Shown here piece after piece: positions 1 to 9,435 of a stretch of 64,000 bases of DNA (the stretch's first letter is position 1; each line of letters begins with the position of its first letter). Location: positions 558,001 to 622,000 of the forward strand of contig CAWCQU010000002.1 of assembly GCA_963797765.1 (NCBI GenBank), given 5' to 3'. Made by a program: the position numbers and the translations under genes. Under the pieces are notes generated by a model, which was not told where the DNA came from, made no database searches, and worked only from the letters and a program-made list of their open reading frames with translations. The stretch comes from JBGPTK01 sp963797765 (lineage in GTDB: Bacteria; Acidobacteriota; Terriglobia; Acidiferrales; UBA7541).

Positions 1-57
1 GCGAATCGGTCCTTCGATCGCGATGTATCGCGGAGTCTTGAATCCCGGTCCAGGCAT
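1..57 (-). CDS. Deoxynucleoside kinase, N-terminal fragment (cut by window edge)
   Basis: Only the first 19 codons lie in the window, reading leftwards from an ATG at 57. The peptide contains RYIAIEGPIR, which matches the beta-1 strand and the beginning of the P-loop of deoxyadenosine/deoxyguanosine/deoxycytidine kinases (YIAIEGPIxVGKT in the family). Those enzymes phosphorylate deoxynucleosides for dNTP salvage. The P-loop lysine is beyond the edge, so the call rests on this short match alone. An unrelated protein beginning with a similar strand cannot be excluded. Confidence 0.55.
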   Translation of the reverse strand, partial: MPGPGFKTPRYIAIEGPIR

Positions 58-153
58 GGCGCGTGATTATAGCAGAGGGCCAGCGCGGCGAACGGTGGGC
101 AAAACAAATCTCAGCAGTTCTGGCGCTGGCAAGCCGGCCAACTCGACCCACTA

Positions 154-2109
154 CTAGCGAGTCTTCGCCACATGGAAGAAGAAGAGCAACGATAGCTGCA
201 GATCCCGAAGACTATTGATCGCCAGGCGATGCGGCAGGATGCGGAACCATTGCCGCTCCTTCCAATTCTGCCTCACGGTCCGCCAAAACGAATCCAGATC
301 GCCACGGGTATAGACCTTGCTGGACGCAAAAGCCGGATACCACTTGGCCCAATACAATTGGAATTTCGAAGGAACGCGAAGCGACGGAAATTTCACCTTG
401 GCGCGCAGATGCGCCAATTGCAAGTCGGCCAGCCGCAGTTGATTGCGCGCCACAACGCGAATTTTGGTCAATTCTTCCACAATGCACTGCTCGGCTGGAC
501 TGGAGTGCCGCGTCTGCAGCCACAATTCTTCCATTTCCAGCATGATCCGGTACATGCCTCCCAGATGCGCGCGAATTTCCCGCGCCCGACTGCGAAAATA
601 TTGCCAGCGCGACTCGATAGGAAAACCCGGCCGCCGGTTTTTCCGGCCTTTCAGCCTGAAAAATCCGCACATCATCGGGTGCCGCCCTTCGGTAATCACC
701 GAATTCTTGTACCAGGCGAAGCGAATAAAATTGTTCCAGTAATTGCACTCCGGAGTTCGCTCCAGCACCGCCTTCATATTGTCAAAGCTATAGAAAGTCT
801 CCCAGGCCTCGCGATAAACGGCTTGCCAAGCTCCGTCTTTCAAATTGGGATGATGCGTCACCTCGTGGTTCGAATCGTAAAGGTTGTAATCCGGGTCCAT
901 CCATTCGCCGCGGCGATACATTTCCAGGTGATCCTGCGAACCCGGCAGCGGCATCAGCATGAAAAAGGACGCGTGATCCGGCCGCACTTCCTTCATCAGG
1001 TATTGCACGTCGCGCCGCACCGAATCCACCGTGTCGTTGGGAAAGCCGATGATGTAACCGACGTGAGTGGAAATTCCCGCGCTCTGGTAGGAATCGATCA
1101 GCTGGCGGTATTCGTCCACGTGGTTCTGCGTCTTGCCCGCCGCTTTCAAGTTGTCGGTATTCACGCTCTCCATCCCAATAAACACATTGATGCAGCCCGC
1201 CCGGCGCGCCTTCTCCACGAAGTTCTTGATCTTCCAGGAAAGCACATCCACCTGCATCATGAACCGCAGCGGAATTTTCTCCACTTCGATCAGCGGGATC
1301 AACGCGTCAAAAATCGCCTCCCAATTCTTATTGCGCGCGAAATTGTCGTCCGTGAAGAAATAAAAACTGATTCCATACGTCCGATAGTTTTCCCTCACTG
1401 CTTCCGCGATCCTGTCCGCCGAGCGGTAGCGCATTTTGCGCCCCTGCACATTAATAATGGTGCAGAACGAGCACTCGAATGGACAGCCCCGTCCGCAATC
1501 CAGCGTCCCAAAGTGGTTGGAGGCTACAAACTTTTTCAGGTATTTCCGGTGGATCACCGGAATCGGCTTCTCATAGAGATCCGGCTTATTCTTCAGAAAA
1601 TCATATAGCGGCTTTAATTTTCCTTCCACCGCGTCGCGCAGAAGCTGTTCCCAGGATTCTTCCACCTCTCCCTTAACAATCGTCACGCCGTCATCCATCA
1701 ATTTCTGGATGTCCGCCGGAATAGTGTCGAGAAGGGCCAGATATCCGCTGACGTGAAATCCGCCGATCATCACGGTAATTCCCGCGCGCCGGAACTCATG
1801 CGCCAGATCGATGGCGCGAGGAAACTGGTTGGTCTGCACGCCCACCAGGCAAACAATCGTTTTTGTGCCGTCTCCACGCTGCGAACGGCAGATCCGCTTG
1901 ATCGGGACCGGATCCACATTTTCATCAATCAAGTGGACTTTCACTTGGACGGAATCGCCCAGCACTTTCTTCGCGAGCGCGTCTTCGGTCAACCCCGCGA
2001 GACAAGCCATCGTGTTGCTCGGCAGCACTCCTCGCCAATGCCGCACCACGTAACCGTCATCGTCGTATTGTGTTGGTTTGATCAGATACAGTTGAACGTT
2101 CTTCAGCAT
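154..2109 (-). CDS. B12-binding domain radical SAM protein
   Basis: A 651-residue protein. The N-terminal ~170 residues look like a cobalamin-binding Rossmann domain, with VMIGGFHVSG near residues 113-122 typical of this architecture. A radical SAM core follows, with the 4Fe-4S cysteine motif C209-x3-C213-x2-C216 (CPFECSFC). The C-terminal ~150 residues are basic, aromatic-rich and unassigned. Family members use a 5'-deoxyadenosyl radical, often with methylcobalamin, to modify unactivated carbons; the substrate here cannot be read. It stands alone on the minus strand between a nucleoside kinase and an M42-like peptidase, so context does not help. Start ATG at 2109 lacks a strong ribosome binding site. 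Confidence 0.85.
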   Translation of the reverse strand: MLKNVQLYLIKPTQYDDDGYVVRHWRGVLPSNTMACLAGLTEDALAKKVLGDSVQVKVHLIDENVDPVPIKRICRSQRGDGTKTIVCLVGVQTNQFPRAIDLAHEFRRAGITVMIGGFHVSGYLALLDTIPADIQKLMDDGVTIVKGEVEESWEQLLRDAVEGKLKPLYDFLKNKPDLYEKPIPVIHRKYLKKFVASNHFGTLDCGRGCPFECSFCTIINVQGRKMRYRSADRIAEAVRENYRTYGISFYFFTDDNFARNKNWEAIFDALIPLIEVEKIPLRFMMQVDVLSWKIKNFVEKARRAGCINVFIGMESVNTDNLKAAGKTQNHVDEYRQLIDSYQSAGISTHVGYIIGFPNDTVDSVRRDVQYLMKEVRPDHASFFMLMPLPGSQDHLEMYRRGEWMDPDYNLYDSNHEVTHHPNLKDGAWQAVYREAWETFYSFDNMKAVLERTPECNYWNNFIRFAWYKNSVITEGRHPMMCGFFRLKGRKNRRPGFPIESRWQYFRSRAREIRAHLGGMYRIMLEMEELWLQTRHSSPAEQCIVEELTKIRVVARNQLRLADLQLAHLRAKVKFPSLRVPSKFQLYWAKWYPAFASSKVYTRGDLDSFWRTVRQNWKERQWFRILPHRLAINSLRDLQLSLLFFFHVAKTR

Positions 2110-2338
2110 GGATGAATTCCCCCATGGCGAGGGCGGCCACGCAACGATCGGAGGGATGAGAGGATCCCCACCCGAGAGGCAAAACCCTCACTCACTTAGC
2201 CAAAGAGGAACACAGTTCGCTGTGGATTTCAAGCTCGGAAGGAGATGCGACAAAAGTATTACGTAGCCCGGGCGTTCAATCTCATCTGCTCGAGACACAA
2301 GTGAGGCAGGCGCTTGACGGCATCTGCCGGGACGGCCG

Positions 2339-4612
2339 TTACCAGTTCCTGGAAACAGCCGCCACGATTCGTCCGAGAGCGTCCACGTCGCGCGTATCCA
2401 CCACCTCTGCCGGCGAATGCGAGTAGCGCAGCGGCCAACCCATGGCCACGTCAATCGAGCCATAGCGCAGAAATACCGAGCCGTCGTTGCCGCCGCCCGT
2501 CACGCCATATTGCACCGGAATCTGATTCGCGCGCGCCAGCTTGATCAGTTTATCCACCAGTTCCGGAGGCACGATATTCGAATTGTCCACGGCGCGGATC
2601 ACAAACCCTTTGCCGATTTCGGCGTCGGCGAATCGCTTCGATTCAATCGGCGAATCCGAACTGACGAATGTGTCGATCGCGAAAACGTATTCCGGCGATT
2701 CATCCGCCTCGGCCATCCGCTTAGCCGCGGCAGCCGCTCCGATCAGGCCCAATTCCTCGCCGGTCGACCACATGAATGTCACGTTGCGATCCTTCAGCCC
2801 TGCTCCCAAGTTCCACGTCGCAGCAATCAACGCCGCACAGCCAACGCGGTCATCAAAGCTGCGGCCATTCGCGCGGGTGCCAATAAGTTGCCGGTATTTC
2901 TTCGGAATCGTGATGGAGTCTCCCACCTTGATTCCCAGCGCTTCCACTTCTTTTGGCGAACGTGCGCCTACATCTACGCGAACTGCAATATCACGCCCTC
3001 GCGGCCACTTAAAATCCGCCGTATCCCAGCCTTTCGGAAGCTCGATCAGAGCCTGTTTGTCGCCGCTCGTTGTGTGAACCAATGCCGCGTGGCCGGCAAA
3101 AAATTCCAAGCTCCCTCCCCCGCGCGATTCCGCCTCAAGCCGCCCATCGGCCGCAATGCTCCGGACCTCGAATCCAATTTCATCCATGTGCGCCACCACC
3201 AGAATTCTCGGCGATTTCACACCAGCAGGCGCTTTAGCTACACGCAGTACCAGGTTTCCAGATGCGTCGGTATCCGGTTTGGCCCAGGCAGGCAGCAAGT
3301 GCTTCACCTCGTCGAGCACGGGCCTTTCGTGTCCGCTAACACCGTAGGTTTCAACCAGCGGCTTGAGGAACGCTGCAGCCGGTGGGTTGGCTACCATCTC
3401 AGCCTTCGCTCCGATGGCGGTCGACCCCGTCGAATTTGCTCCAATGCCTTCCTGAGGAGGAGGCCCCTGCACGTAGACCTGGAGCAGCGCTGCCAATTTG
3501 CCCACGTCCTCGGAAGAAATCATTTCGGCGGGAGTTGCTGGCCAGGAGACAGCTACACCCAGGTGAATCGAACGCTCGGGCATTTGCGGTGGCGGTGTAT
3601 AGCCTGCGGTAGGCAGCAGCGGCGCGGCATAATCGATGGCATTCGGAATCTTGTTTTTTTCAGCAAGGTCTTTGATGTCTCCCGCGAAGCCACCCACGCG
3701 TTCGCCCACACCCGTCAGCCCGATCAGCACTCCCGCTCCAGGATCGCTACGGGGCTCGCGACGCAAGCCTTGCGTGTTGGCTATCGGTCCGCTAGGCTGC
3801 AAGCGTCCCACGTAAATTAATTCATCCGCCTTCATTTCCGTAATCATCCGCTGCAAACCGCGCGCGCCGGACCATTGCTGGGTAATGAATGCAATCGTCA
3901 CCGTACCTTTCACCTTGGTGGAATCCAATTTCCGCGCCAAATCCATCAAGGCAGCAGCCCCGAAGCGGTCTCCCACAGCGGGTGCAGTCACCTTGTTGCC
4001 GCCCAGGTGATAAAGCGTGCGGTCCAGCATGATCGGATCGAGCACGTCCACGCCAGCCTTGCGGACCTCCGCCGTGGAGCTGGCTCCGATATCGACATAC
4101 AAATCATCCAGATCGCTGGTACTGGGGGGGTGCTGCCGTCCCGGCTGCAGGTGCACGGAAAGACCCGCAAATACGCCATCCACAAACTTACCGGAAGCGG
4201 TGCGGATGCGGACAGGCTGCGCGGAATAAAGATCGTCAAACACTCCGTTGGGCGCCGCTTGCGGCAGGCGCTGCACGCGTAGGTATCCATCGTCGGTGAT
4301 GCCGCTCACCACAAAGCCGGGTTCATCGATAGGAGCAACGATCAGCTTGTGTGGTGATCCGCTGCCGATTGTGAAGAACACGTTTCCCAGGTTGTCAGTT
4401 TCCGGCGAAAAGTGCGCAAGTTCGGCCCGGATTTTCGCGGCAAGCTGCTGTTCATAGCCAGGGATCGCCGAAATCGCCACGAAGTCCCTCAGGTCCTCAT
4501 CGATCGAACCCGGCACGCCAGCACTTTTGGAAGATTTTTGCGCCCCGGTTGTGCCGCTGAACATCGCCACGGCAAACAGCAATAAAAAGATCGAAAACAA
4601 ATCTCGTTTCAT
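2339..4612 (-). CDS. Secreted tandem M42-like aminopeptidase (first domain degenerate)
   Basis: The start is placed at 4612, where an AAAGGAA-type ribosome binding site precedes a clear signal peptide (residues 1-24, ending in TTGAQ); this gives 757 residues. Residues ~36-380 and ~410-755 are two copies of a peptidase M42-like fold. The second copy has the di-zinc and catalytic set: AHMDEIG (H475), FDDRVG (D588), STGEELG (E619/E620), AIDTF (D647) and YSHSP (H732). In the first copy the equivalent positions read APIDEPG (93-99, metal His replaced by Pro) and TQQWSGARG (245-252, catalytic Glu pair lost), so it is probably inactive. M42 enzymes are metal aminopeptidases that usually form cytosolic oligomers; a secreted fused pair is unusual. 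It is probably exported and active on peptides through domain two only. Confidence 0.8.
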   Translation of the reverse strand: MKRDLFSIFLLLFAVAMFSGTTGAQKSSKSAGVPGSIDEDLRDFVAISAIPGYEQQLAAKIRAELAHFSPETDNLGNVFFTIGSGSPHKLIVAPIDEPGFVVSGITDDGYLRVQRLPQAAPNGVFDDLYSAQPVRIRTASGKFVDGVFAGLSVHLQPGRQHPPSTSDLDDLYVDIGASSTAEVRKAGVDVLDPIMLDRTLYHLGGNKVTAPAVGDRFGAAALMDLARKLDSTKVKGTVTIAFITQQWSGARGLQRMITEMKADELIYVGRLQPSGPIANTQGLRREPRSDPGAGVLIGLTGVGERVGGFAGDIKDLAEKNKIPNAIDYAAPLLPTAGYTPPPQMPERSIHLGVAVSWPATPAEMISSEDVGKLAALLQVYVQGPPPQEGIGANSTGSTAIGAKAEMVANPPAAAFLKPLVETYGVSGHERPVLDEVKHLLPAWAKPDTDASGNLVLRVAKAPAGVKSPRILVVAHMDEIGFEVRSIAADGRLEAESRGGGSLEFFAGHAALVHTTSGDKQALIELPKGWDTADFKWPRGRDIAVRVDVGARSPKEVEALGIKVGDSITIPKKYRQLIGTRANGRSFDDRVGCAALIAATWNLGAGLKDRNVTFMWSTGEELGLIGAAAAAKRMAEADESPEYVFAIDTFVSSDSPIESKRFADAEIGKGFVIRAVDNSNIVPPELVDKLIKLARANQIPVQYGVTGGGNDGSVFLRYGSIDVAMGWPLRYSHSPAEVVDTRDVDALGRIVAAVSRNW

Positions 4613-4828
4613 CGAAGATTCCTTTGGAAGTGAGTCTGATCGCGCGCGTATGAATCCAAATTGGTAAGGATGGGCGCGAACAATCCGCGCGGCGAATTTA
4701 GCGCAGCCGCACACCCGGCGCAACCGGAAGTTCCTTCCAGGTGTTGTTAAGCTGCGGCCGGGACAATTCCGATCGAGCGATCCGCCGGCTCATCATTAGC
4801 CCGAACATCAGCTATAGCACGGGAATAT

Positions 4829-6493
4829 TTACTCGCGGCGGGAGAGTGCTGAGGAAAGAACCTCGCGCTGATCGAGCGCTATTTCGTCACTTCGGCCTAA
4901 TGCCCATTGGTAAACAGGCCATGCAGCTGCCGCCAGCACAAGATAGATCAGCACGCTCAGCCACATCATTCCTTTCCAGCGTCCCAGCAGGAACACGGCG
5001 GCACAACTCCCCAGAATGCAGGCTTGCGCGATTAGACTGATCAGCAGTGTGATCCCGGAAACGCGTTGCTGGCGGAACATGGCGAACTCCAACCTCTTGG
5101 GGAATCGCACGGATGCATAGTTCCCCACGGAGAAATTTACCAGGGATGCATAAACCAGCGCCGCAAGCATCGCCAGCACTACCAAGGTGCCGGGGGCGCC
5201 CGCCAGAATCGTCACAACCAGCCAAACCAGGAACGTTTCCAAAACCGTCACAAAGGCCATGAATAGATTCTTTGCGGCAAATACTTCCCGGAACTGGACG
5301 GGAGCCACAAACAGAAAATCGATTCCGTTGCCATCGAACGCAAAGCAGTTGTAAACGGTATTGGCTTGCACCAGAAACGCATAGCCCACGGCGATGGGAA
5401 ACATAAAATCAGCCGCGTGACCGAGAGGACCGAAATGCCGTCCCGGCCGGTTCGATGTGATTCCAAAAAAAGCTAGAAGAACCAGAGGCGTCGCCAGGTT
5501 GAATAATGCCGGGCCGCTTCGGAATAAATAATGAATTTCTTTCTCAAACATCGCGCTGACAGCCGATGACGATCCCGGCAATTGCCAGCCGGGCGCAACC
5601 GCCCGGTCGCTGGACGACGCGGCGGAGAGCGCTACCGGCGCCTGGCTTTCGCCCAGATCTTCGCCGCGATATTGAGCGCGCAGTCGAATCGTCAACAATC
5701 CGCCGAAGATCGCGCAATATGCCGACAGAAGAAGGATCTTCAGCCCGGCTTGCGTCCACTCGTTCCGGGCGGCGCCAATAATGGCCTCCGCCGCGGCTCC
5801 GGGCGGAAGCGCCCGCTGGATTTGCTCAATCTTCGAAAAATTCGGCGCCCGGCCATGGCCGCCCCAGTGTTGAATGGCCGGTCCGATAAATTGCATGCTC
5901 AGGATCAGCACAAAAAAAATGACGCCGATAATCTCGCGCGTCCTCCGCCGCGCCAGCCATCGTTCGATCCAGGCAAACACCATTCTTCCCAACACCAGGT
6001 TCATCACCGCGAAAAGAATAAGAATCGGAATCGCTCCGGGAAGCAGCGCCGGACGTGCCAGAAAAATTCCCAGCGAAAATGTTCCTAGCCAGATCAATCC
6101 CGCTATCGCCGCTGGATCGAACAGGCCGTAGGCCAGGCTCAAAACGGCGAACGAGGAAAATCTCAGCGGAAATCGCAGCATGTTTCGCGAATCAAATTGA
6201 ACTGTGGAAGCAGCCACTAAAATCGGGTAAGCCTGCCAGATTAGGGCAATCACCCAAAGCACCACGCGGATCAGCCAGTATTTTCCATCGTGCACTGCGA
6301 AGTAAGCGCCCACCGCGGAACCGATTGCGATGGCCACCACCATTCCGCTAAGCATCACCGTCGCTATAATCTTCGAGACCAGTTCCAGGCGGCCGCGTAA
6401 AGTCTTTAGCGAATTGCGGAAAAGTTGCCAGCGCAGTTGGCCGACCAGCCCCAGTTGCGTAAAAGTGCTGAGTTTCGCGTCTAGCCCAGCCAT
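4829..6493 (-). CDS. ABC-type exporter, membrane permease subunit
   Basis: A 554-residue protein with roughly ten to twelve hydrophobic segments (for example around residues 45-70, 80-100, 120-165, 190-210, 240-265, 340-400 and 410-540). It has no nucleotide-binding motif. The start overlaps the last 13 bases of the upstream ATPase gene, so the two are translationally coupled and form one transporter. The family resembles ABC-2 type permeases of unknown substrate. Base composition and codon use match the neighbours. Substrate and direction are not visible; export is inferred from the ATPase subfamily. Confidence 0.75.
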   Translation of the reverse strand: MAGLDAKLSTFTQLGLVGQLRWQLFRNSLKTLRGRLELVSKIIATVMLSGMVVAIAIGSAVGAYFAVHDGKYWLIRVVLWVIALIWQAYPILVAASTVQFDSRNMLRFPLRFSSFAVLSLAYGLFDPAAIAGLIWLGTFSLGIFLARPALLPGAIPILILFAVMNLVLGRMVFAWIERWLARRRTREIIGVIFFVLILSMQFIGPAIQHWGGHGRAPNFSKIEQIQRALPPGAAAEAIIGAARNEWTQAGLKILLLSAYCAIFGGLLTIRLRAQYRGEDLGESQAPVALSAASSSDRAVAPGWQLPGSSSAVSAMFEKEIHYLFRSGPALFNLATPLVLLAFFGITSNRPGRHFGPLGHAADFMFPIAVGYAFLVQANTVYNCFAFDGNGIDFLFVAPVQFREVFAAKNLFMAFVTVLETFLVWLVVTILAGAPGTLVVLAMLAALVYASLVNFSVGNYASVRFPKRLEFAMFRQQRVSGITLLISLIAQACILGSCAAVFLLGRWKGMMWLSVLIYLVLAAAAWPVYQWALGRSDEIALDQREVLSSALSRRE

Positions 6494-7296
6494 GAAAGCT
6501 CCTGGGCTGCCGCCGTGCGGTCACCCCCCACGATGTCGAGAAAGATTTGCTCGAGCGTAAGCTTTTCTCCCGGCGGCGTTACACTTCCATGTTCGCCGCC
6601 TGCCAGACGTGATTCCACGCCGGCGCGCAACTCTTGAATCGAACCCTGCGCAACCAGGCGGCCTTTGTGAATAATGGCCACGTGGCTGCACAGCCGCTCG
6701 ACGATTTCAAGAACGTGTGAAGTGAGGAAAATAGTGGCGCCACGGACGATCATTCGCTGCAGCATTGCCTTCAATGTGCCCGCGGCAATCGCATCCACGC
6801 CCTCAAATGGCTCGTCGAGAAACAAAATCTTCGGTCCGTGAATCACGGCGGCCGCCATGGCCAGCTTCTTTTGCATGCCGTGGGAATAATCGGTGATCAT
6901 GGTTTTCGGACGGTCGGCCAGTTGCATGAATTCGAGCAACTCGGAAGTTCGCCGCGCGGCAATATCGCGATCCAGTCCATACATTCTCCCGGCAAAATTC
7001 AAGAACTCCGCTCCCGTCAGCCGGCCGAAAAGCGCCAGTCCTTCAGGCACCACGCCAATCTGTCGCTTCACTTCCACCGGATTTTCCACTAAATCGAGAC
7101 CCAAAATGCGGATGCGCCCGGCGGTAGGCGCAAGCAATCCCGTCAGCATTTTGATCGTGGTGGATTTGCCGGCCCCGTTCGGTCCCAAAAAACCAAAAAA
7201 TTGCCCCGGCTCGACGGCCAGGTTCACTTGTTCCACGGCAACCAGTTCCCCGAATCGCCGTGTCAATCCTTCCGTTAATACAGCAGCCTCGCTCAT
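6481..7296 (-). CDS. ABC transporter ATP-binding protein
   Basis: A 271-residue ATPase. Walker A is GPNGAGKST at residues 38-46, the signature loop is the variant YSHGMQ at 137-142 (common in ABC-2 exporters), and Walker B is ILFLDEP at 157-163. A His follows in LTSHVLE (switch). The protein powers the permease encoded immediately downstream with a 13-base overlap. The last ~50 residues after the nucleotide-binding domain resemble the C-terminal extension seen in multidrug, antibiotic or gliding-type exporters. The substrate is unknown. Confidence 0.9.
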   Translation of the reverse strand: MSEAAVLTEGLTRRFGELVAVEQVNLAVEPGQFFGFLGPNGAGKSTTIKMLTGLLAPTAGRIRILGLDLVENPVEVKRQIGVVPEGLALFGRLTGAEFLNFAGRMYGLDRDIAARRTSELLEFMQLADRPKTMITDYSHGMQKKLAMAAAVIHGPKILFLDEPFEGVDAIAAGTLKAMLQRMIVRGATIFLTSHVLEIVERLCSHVAIIHKGRLVAQGSIQELRAGVESRLAGGEHGSVTPPGEKLTLEQIFLDIVGGDRTAAAQELSWLG

Positions 7297-7611
7297 GATG
7301 GCTCACGACTCTAGCACATCCCGAAAAATCTTCGATACTGCGCGTCTTCTCATTCCTACGCTAAATCCGCGAAGGAGTTTCATAAGGATTGCGACAAACG
7401 AGGAACCTAACTGTCAGAGGTACTACTGGCTGGAGAGCAGCGATCAAATCGGGTAGAACTGTATGCAATTGCCGCAAGAATCATCGAATGCCGCGAAAGT
7501 TTCCGCACCAATGTTCGTTGGCGCCATCTTAAACACCGTTTTCAACCGTTCATTTTTATGGGAATAATCCGTTGGCAAGCTTTTGCAACAGGAATTTCAA
7601 TTCCGAACTGG
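7297..7611. other. Intergenic, nothing recognised
   Basis: This 315-base stretch lies between the ATPase start and the 3' end of tRNA-Ser. No conserved open frame, strong promoter, hairpin or repeat could be picked out by eye. Confidence 0.5.
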
Positions 7612-7698
7612 CGGAGGGGGTGGGATTCGAACCCACGAGACCCTTTCAGGCCTAACGGTTTTCAAGACCGCCGGTTTCAACCGCTCACCCACCCCTCC
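7612..7698 (-). tRNA. tRNA-Ser (anticodon UGA)
   Basis: An 87-base cloverleaf on the minus strand. The acceptor arms GGAGGGG and CCCCUCC pair perfectly with discriminator G. The anticodon loop CUUGAAA carries UGA, reading UCA serine codons. A long variable arm (class II) and the GGUUCGAAUCC T-arm are present. The 3' CCA is not encoded. The gene sits alone between an ABC exporter and an unknown gene; no integrase or att-like duplication is seen beside it. Confidence 0.95.
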
Positions 7699-7832
7699 GC
7701 GGTTTCCGGCCCCAGGCAGACAAACCGGTCACGCAATAACGCGTGATGGGGCACGCCTGAATTGTCACATATCGGATGACCCGCTGACCACTTTGATTCC
7801 AGAAGTTCGCCTAGCTACGTGATCTCGCTGGT

Positions 7833-8819
7833 TCAGCTTCCTCCGAAACCCGAGGTAGCGGCATTCGTGGGAGAATCGACTGCCGTCTTGGCAATGACTA
7901 CCGGTGTCGCGTCAGACAAGCCTTGTTTTTTTGAACCCGCGGAAGCCACCCTTTTGTCGATCACAACCGTGGCGAGATGCTGAAGCACCTTGCCAAGTGA
8001 TGTCACCGTGTCCTGGGCAACTTTTCCAAACTCCATCCCGGTGGAAGCATCGAAGAGTAGCCAACCGAATCCCGTTTGGTTCTTCCGCAATATTACGGGA
8101 GTGGACCCTTCCGGCATCGGCAGGGTCAGGCGCACCTCCGCGTCGTCAATTCCTTTTTGCGTCTTGATGATCTGTTTGGCGTGTTCGCGGGAAAGCTGCA
8201 TGCGCATACATTCTTCAGGAAGCCTATCCACGAAGAAGTCTGGCGTCCGGATTTGTTCTTCACTGATCTCCGCCACAGTCGAGCCATCAGCCAGATTCAG
8301 AACTGCGTACGGCCCGCGGTGCAAACTTCCGCTGATCTTCACTCGGAACATGGAACAACGGTTATTGACCGTCGCGAATAACCGGCTGTGCACATCAATC
8401 GTCTCTTCCTCAAGATCGATGATGTAGTAGTTCGGATGGGCATATCCCTTGGCTGCGGGGGTAAAATTGGAATCGCGAAACAGGAACCCCGCGATATGCA
8501 TCCCCGCCAGTTTCAAAACCTGTTTGTTGTCAGTTTTGTCCTCGGAAATTCGATGTCCGTCCACCAGGGCTTGGCGAGCACACTCCAGCAACGCAACGAA
8601 CAGCACGTCAGGATGTGCAAATGCTTTGGTCTGCAGAATATGCGGTAGGCCCGTAATTTCAACCGCTCCGGAGCCATCCAGGTCATGGCGGGTGGACTTA
8701 TGAAGTTTCAGTGAAGACTCAGCCATATCAAGTTCTATCGGCAGCAATCGCAAAAACTTCTGTCCGGTTAACATGCTGGATAACAAGATGTTAGACTGAG
8801 AAGACACACCCACACTCAA
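7833..8819 (-). CDS. Hypothetical protein, about 328 residues
   Basis: Not recognised. There is no signal peptide or membrane helix, and no catalytic motif stands out. Composition looks like a soluble cytosolic protein with alternating strands in the middle (residues ~95-190) and a low-complexity Ala/Ser/Thr-rich tail (~295-328). The codon pattern and absence of stops over nearly 1 kb support a real gene. It is followed 32 bases downstream of its start side by a PilZ-like gene on the same strand, so the two may share a role in a c-di-GMP or surface-related process; that is only inference from proximity. Confidence 0.6.
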   Translation of the reverse strand: MSVGVSSQSNILLSSMLTGQKFLRLLPIELDMAESSLKLHKSTRHDLDGSGAVEITGLPHILQTKAFAHPDVLFVALLECARQALVDGHRISEDKTDNKQVLKLAGMHIAGFLFRDSNFTPAAKGYAHPNYYIIDLEEETIDVHSRLFATVNNRCSMFRVKISGSLHRGPYAVLNLADGSTVAEISEEQIRTPDFFVDRLPEECMRMQLSREHAKQIIKTQKGIDDAEVRLTLPMPEGSTPVILRKNQTGFGWLLFDASTGMEFGKVAQDTVTSLGKVLQHLATVVIDKRVASAGSKKQGLSDATPVVIAKTAVDSPTNAATSGFGGS

Positions 8820-8851
8820 CTAAGATCTACTGCCAAGCTGCTGGTTAGAGA

Positions 8852-9289
8852 CTACGAGGGTGGAATACGAAGTGGCCGCCCCGGCCAATCCTGAGGCGCA
8901 AACTCAACTCCCCAAAATCGCGGCGAAGGCGAGAGGAATTCCAAGCCCACGCGTTGGCCTTTCTCGCAGGAATCGCCCAGATAGACGACCCGGCAATCCT
9001 GATCTTCTTCCGTCGATGGGTTGTTAAGCGTTACTTGCGTGCCCAATTCCACCGCTGCGTTCAGGTAAATAAGCCCGCCGTGCGCGTTCACTACGATCGT
9101 TTGGCAGGTTTCCCGGAATTTGCGGCCATCAGAGTCCCTGCCGCTCGCATGCACGGGAAGTCGCGTAAACACTCGCGAACTGCGCCGCTGCTGACTGGCA
9201 CTCGAGTTTGCTGATTCCAGAGTAGGCACGAATCGAGTCTGCACGATGCCAGATTCGCGCACAAGCGGCTGCGCAGTCCGGCGTCCCAA
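8852..9289 (-). CDS. PilZ-like domain protein
   Basis: Up to 145 residues from a TTG at 9289; the real start may be further in, since no clear ribosome binding site precedes the TTG. The body has the beta-barrel pattern of acidobacterial PilZ proteins: RxFxRLPVHASGRD near residues 37-51, NAHGGLIYLN around 68-77, and VGLEFLSPSPRFWGVEF near 114-130. PilZ domains bind c-di-GMP through an RxxxR plus D/NxSxxG pair. Here the second element reads NAHGG, so ligand binding is uncertain. It probably acts as a small cytosolic sensor or adaptor. Confidence 0.65.
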   Translation of the reverse strand: MGRRTAQPLVRESGIVQTRFVPTLESANSSASQQRRSSRVFTRLPVHASGRDSDGRKFRETCQTIVVNAHGGLIYLNAAVELGTQVTLNNPSTEEDQDCRVVYLGDSCEKGQRVGLEFLSPSPRFWGVEFAPQDWPGRPLRIPPS

Positions 9290-9435
9290 AGAATTAACAG
9301 CCGCAAAACGTCCGCAAATACTTGCTGTTCTGCCCTGCCGTTCCGTAGAATGGCTGAGCCATCCGGGGGTAGCGGCGCTTCTGTGTTATTACGCTCCGTT
9401 CCTACAAAATTTCGCCAAAGCTGTAAGGAGCCTTG

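Noticed and set aside
229..1608. Long plus-strand frame across the radical SAM gene
   Set aside because: His/Arg/Pro-rich antisense product typical of high-GC shadows; the minus-strand protein has all family motifs.
7612..7698. tRNA-Ser as an integration site
   Set aside because: No integrase, no direct repeat of the tRNA 3' end and ordinary genes on both sides.
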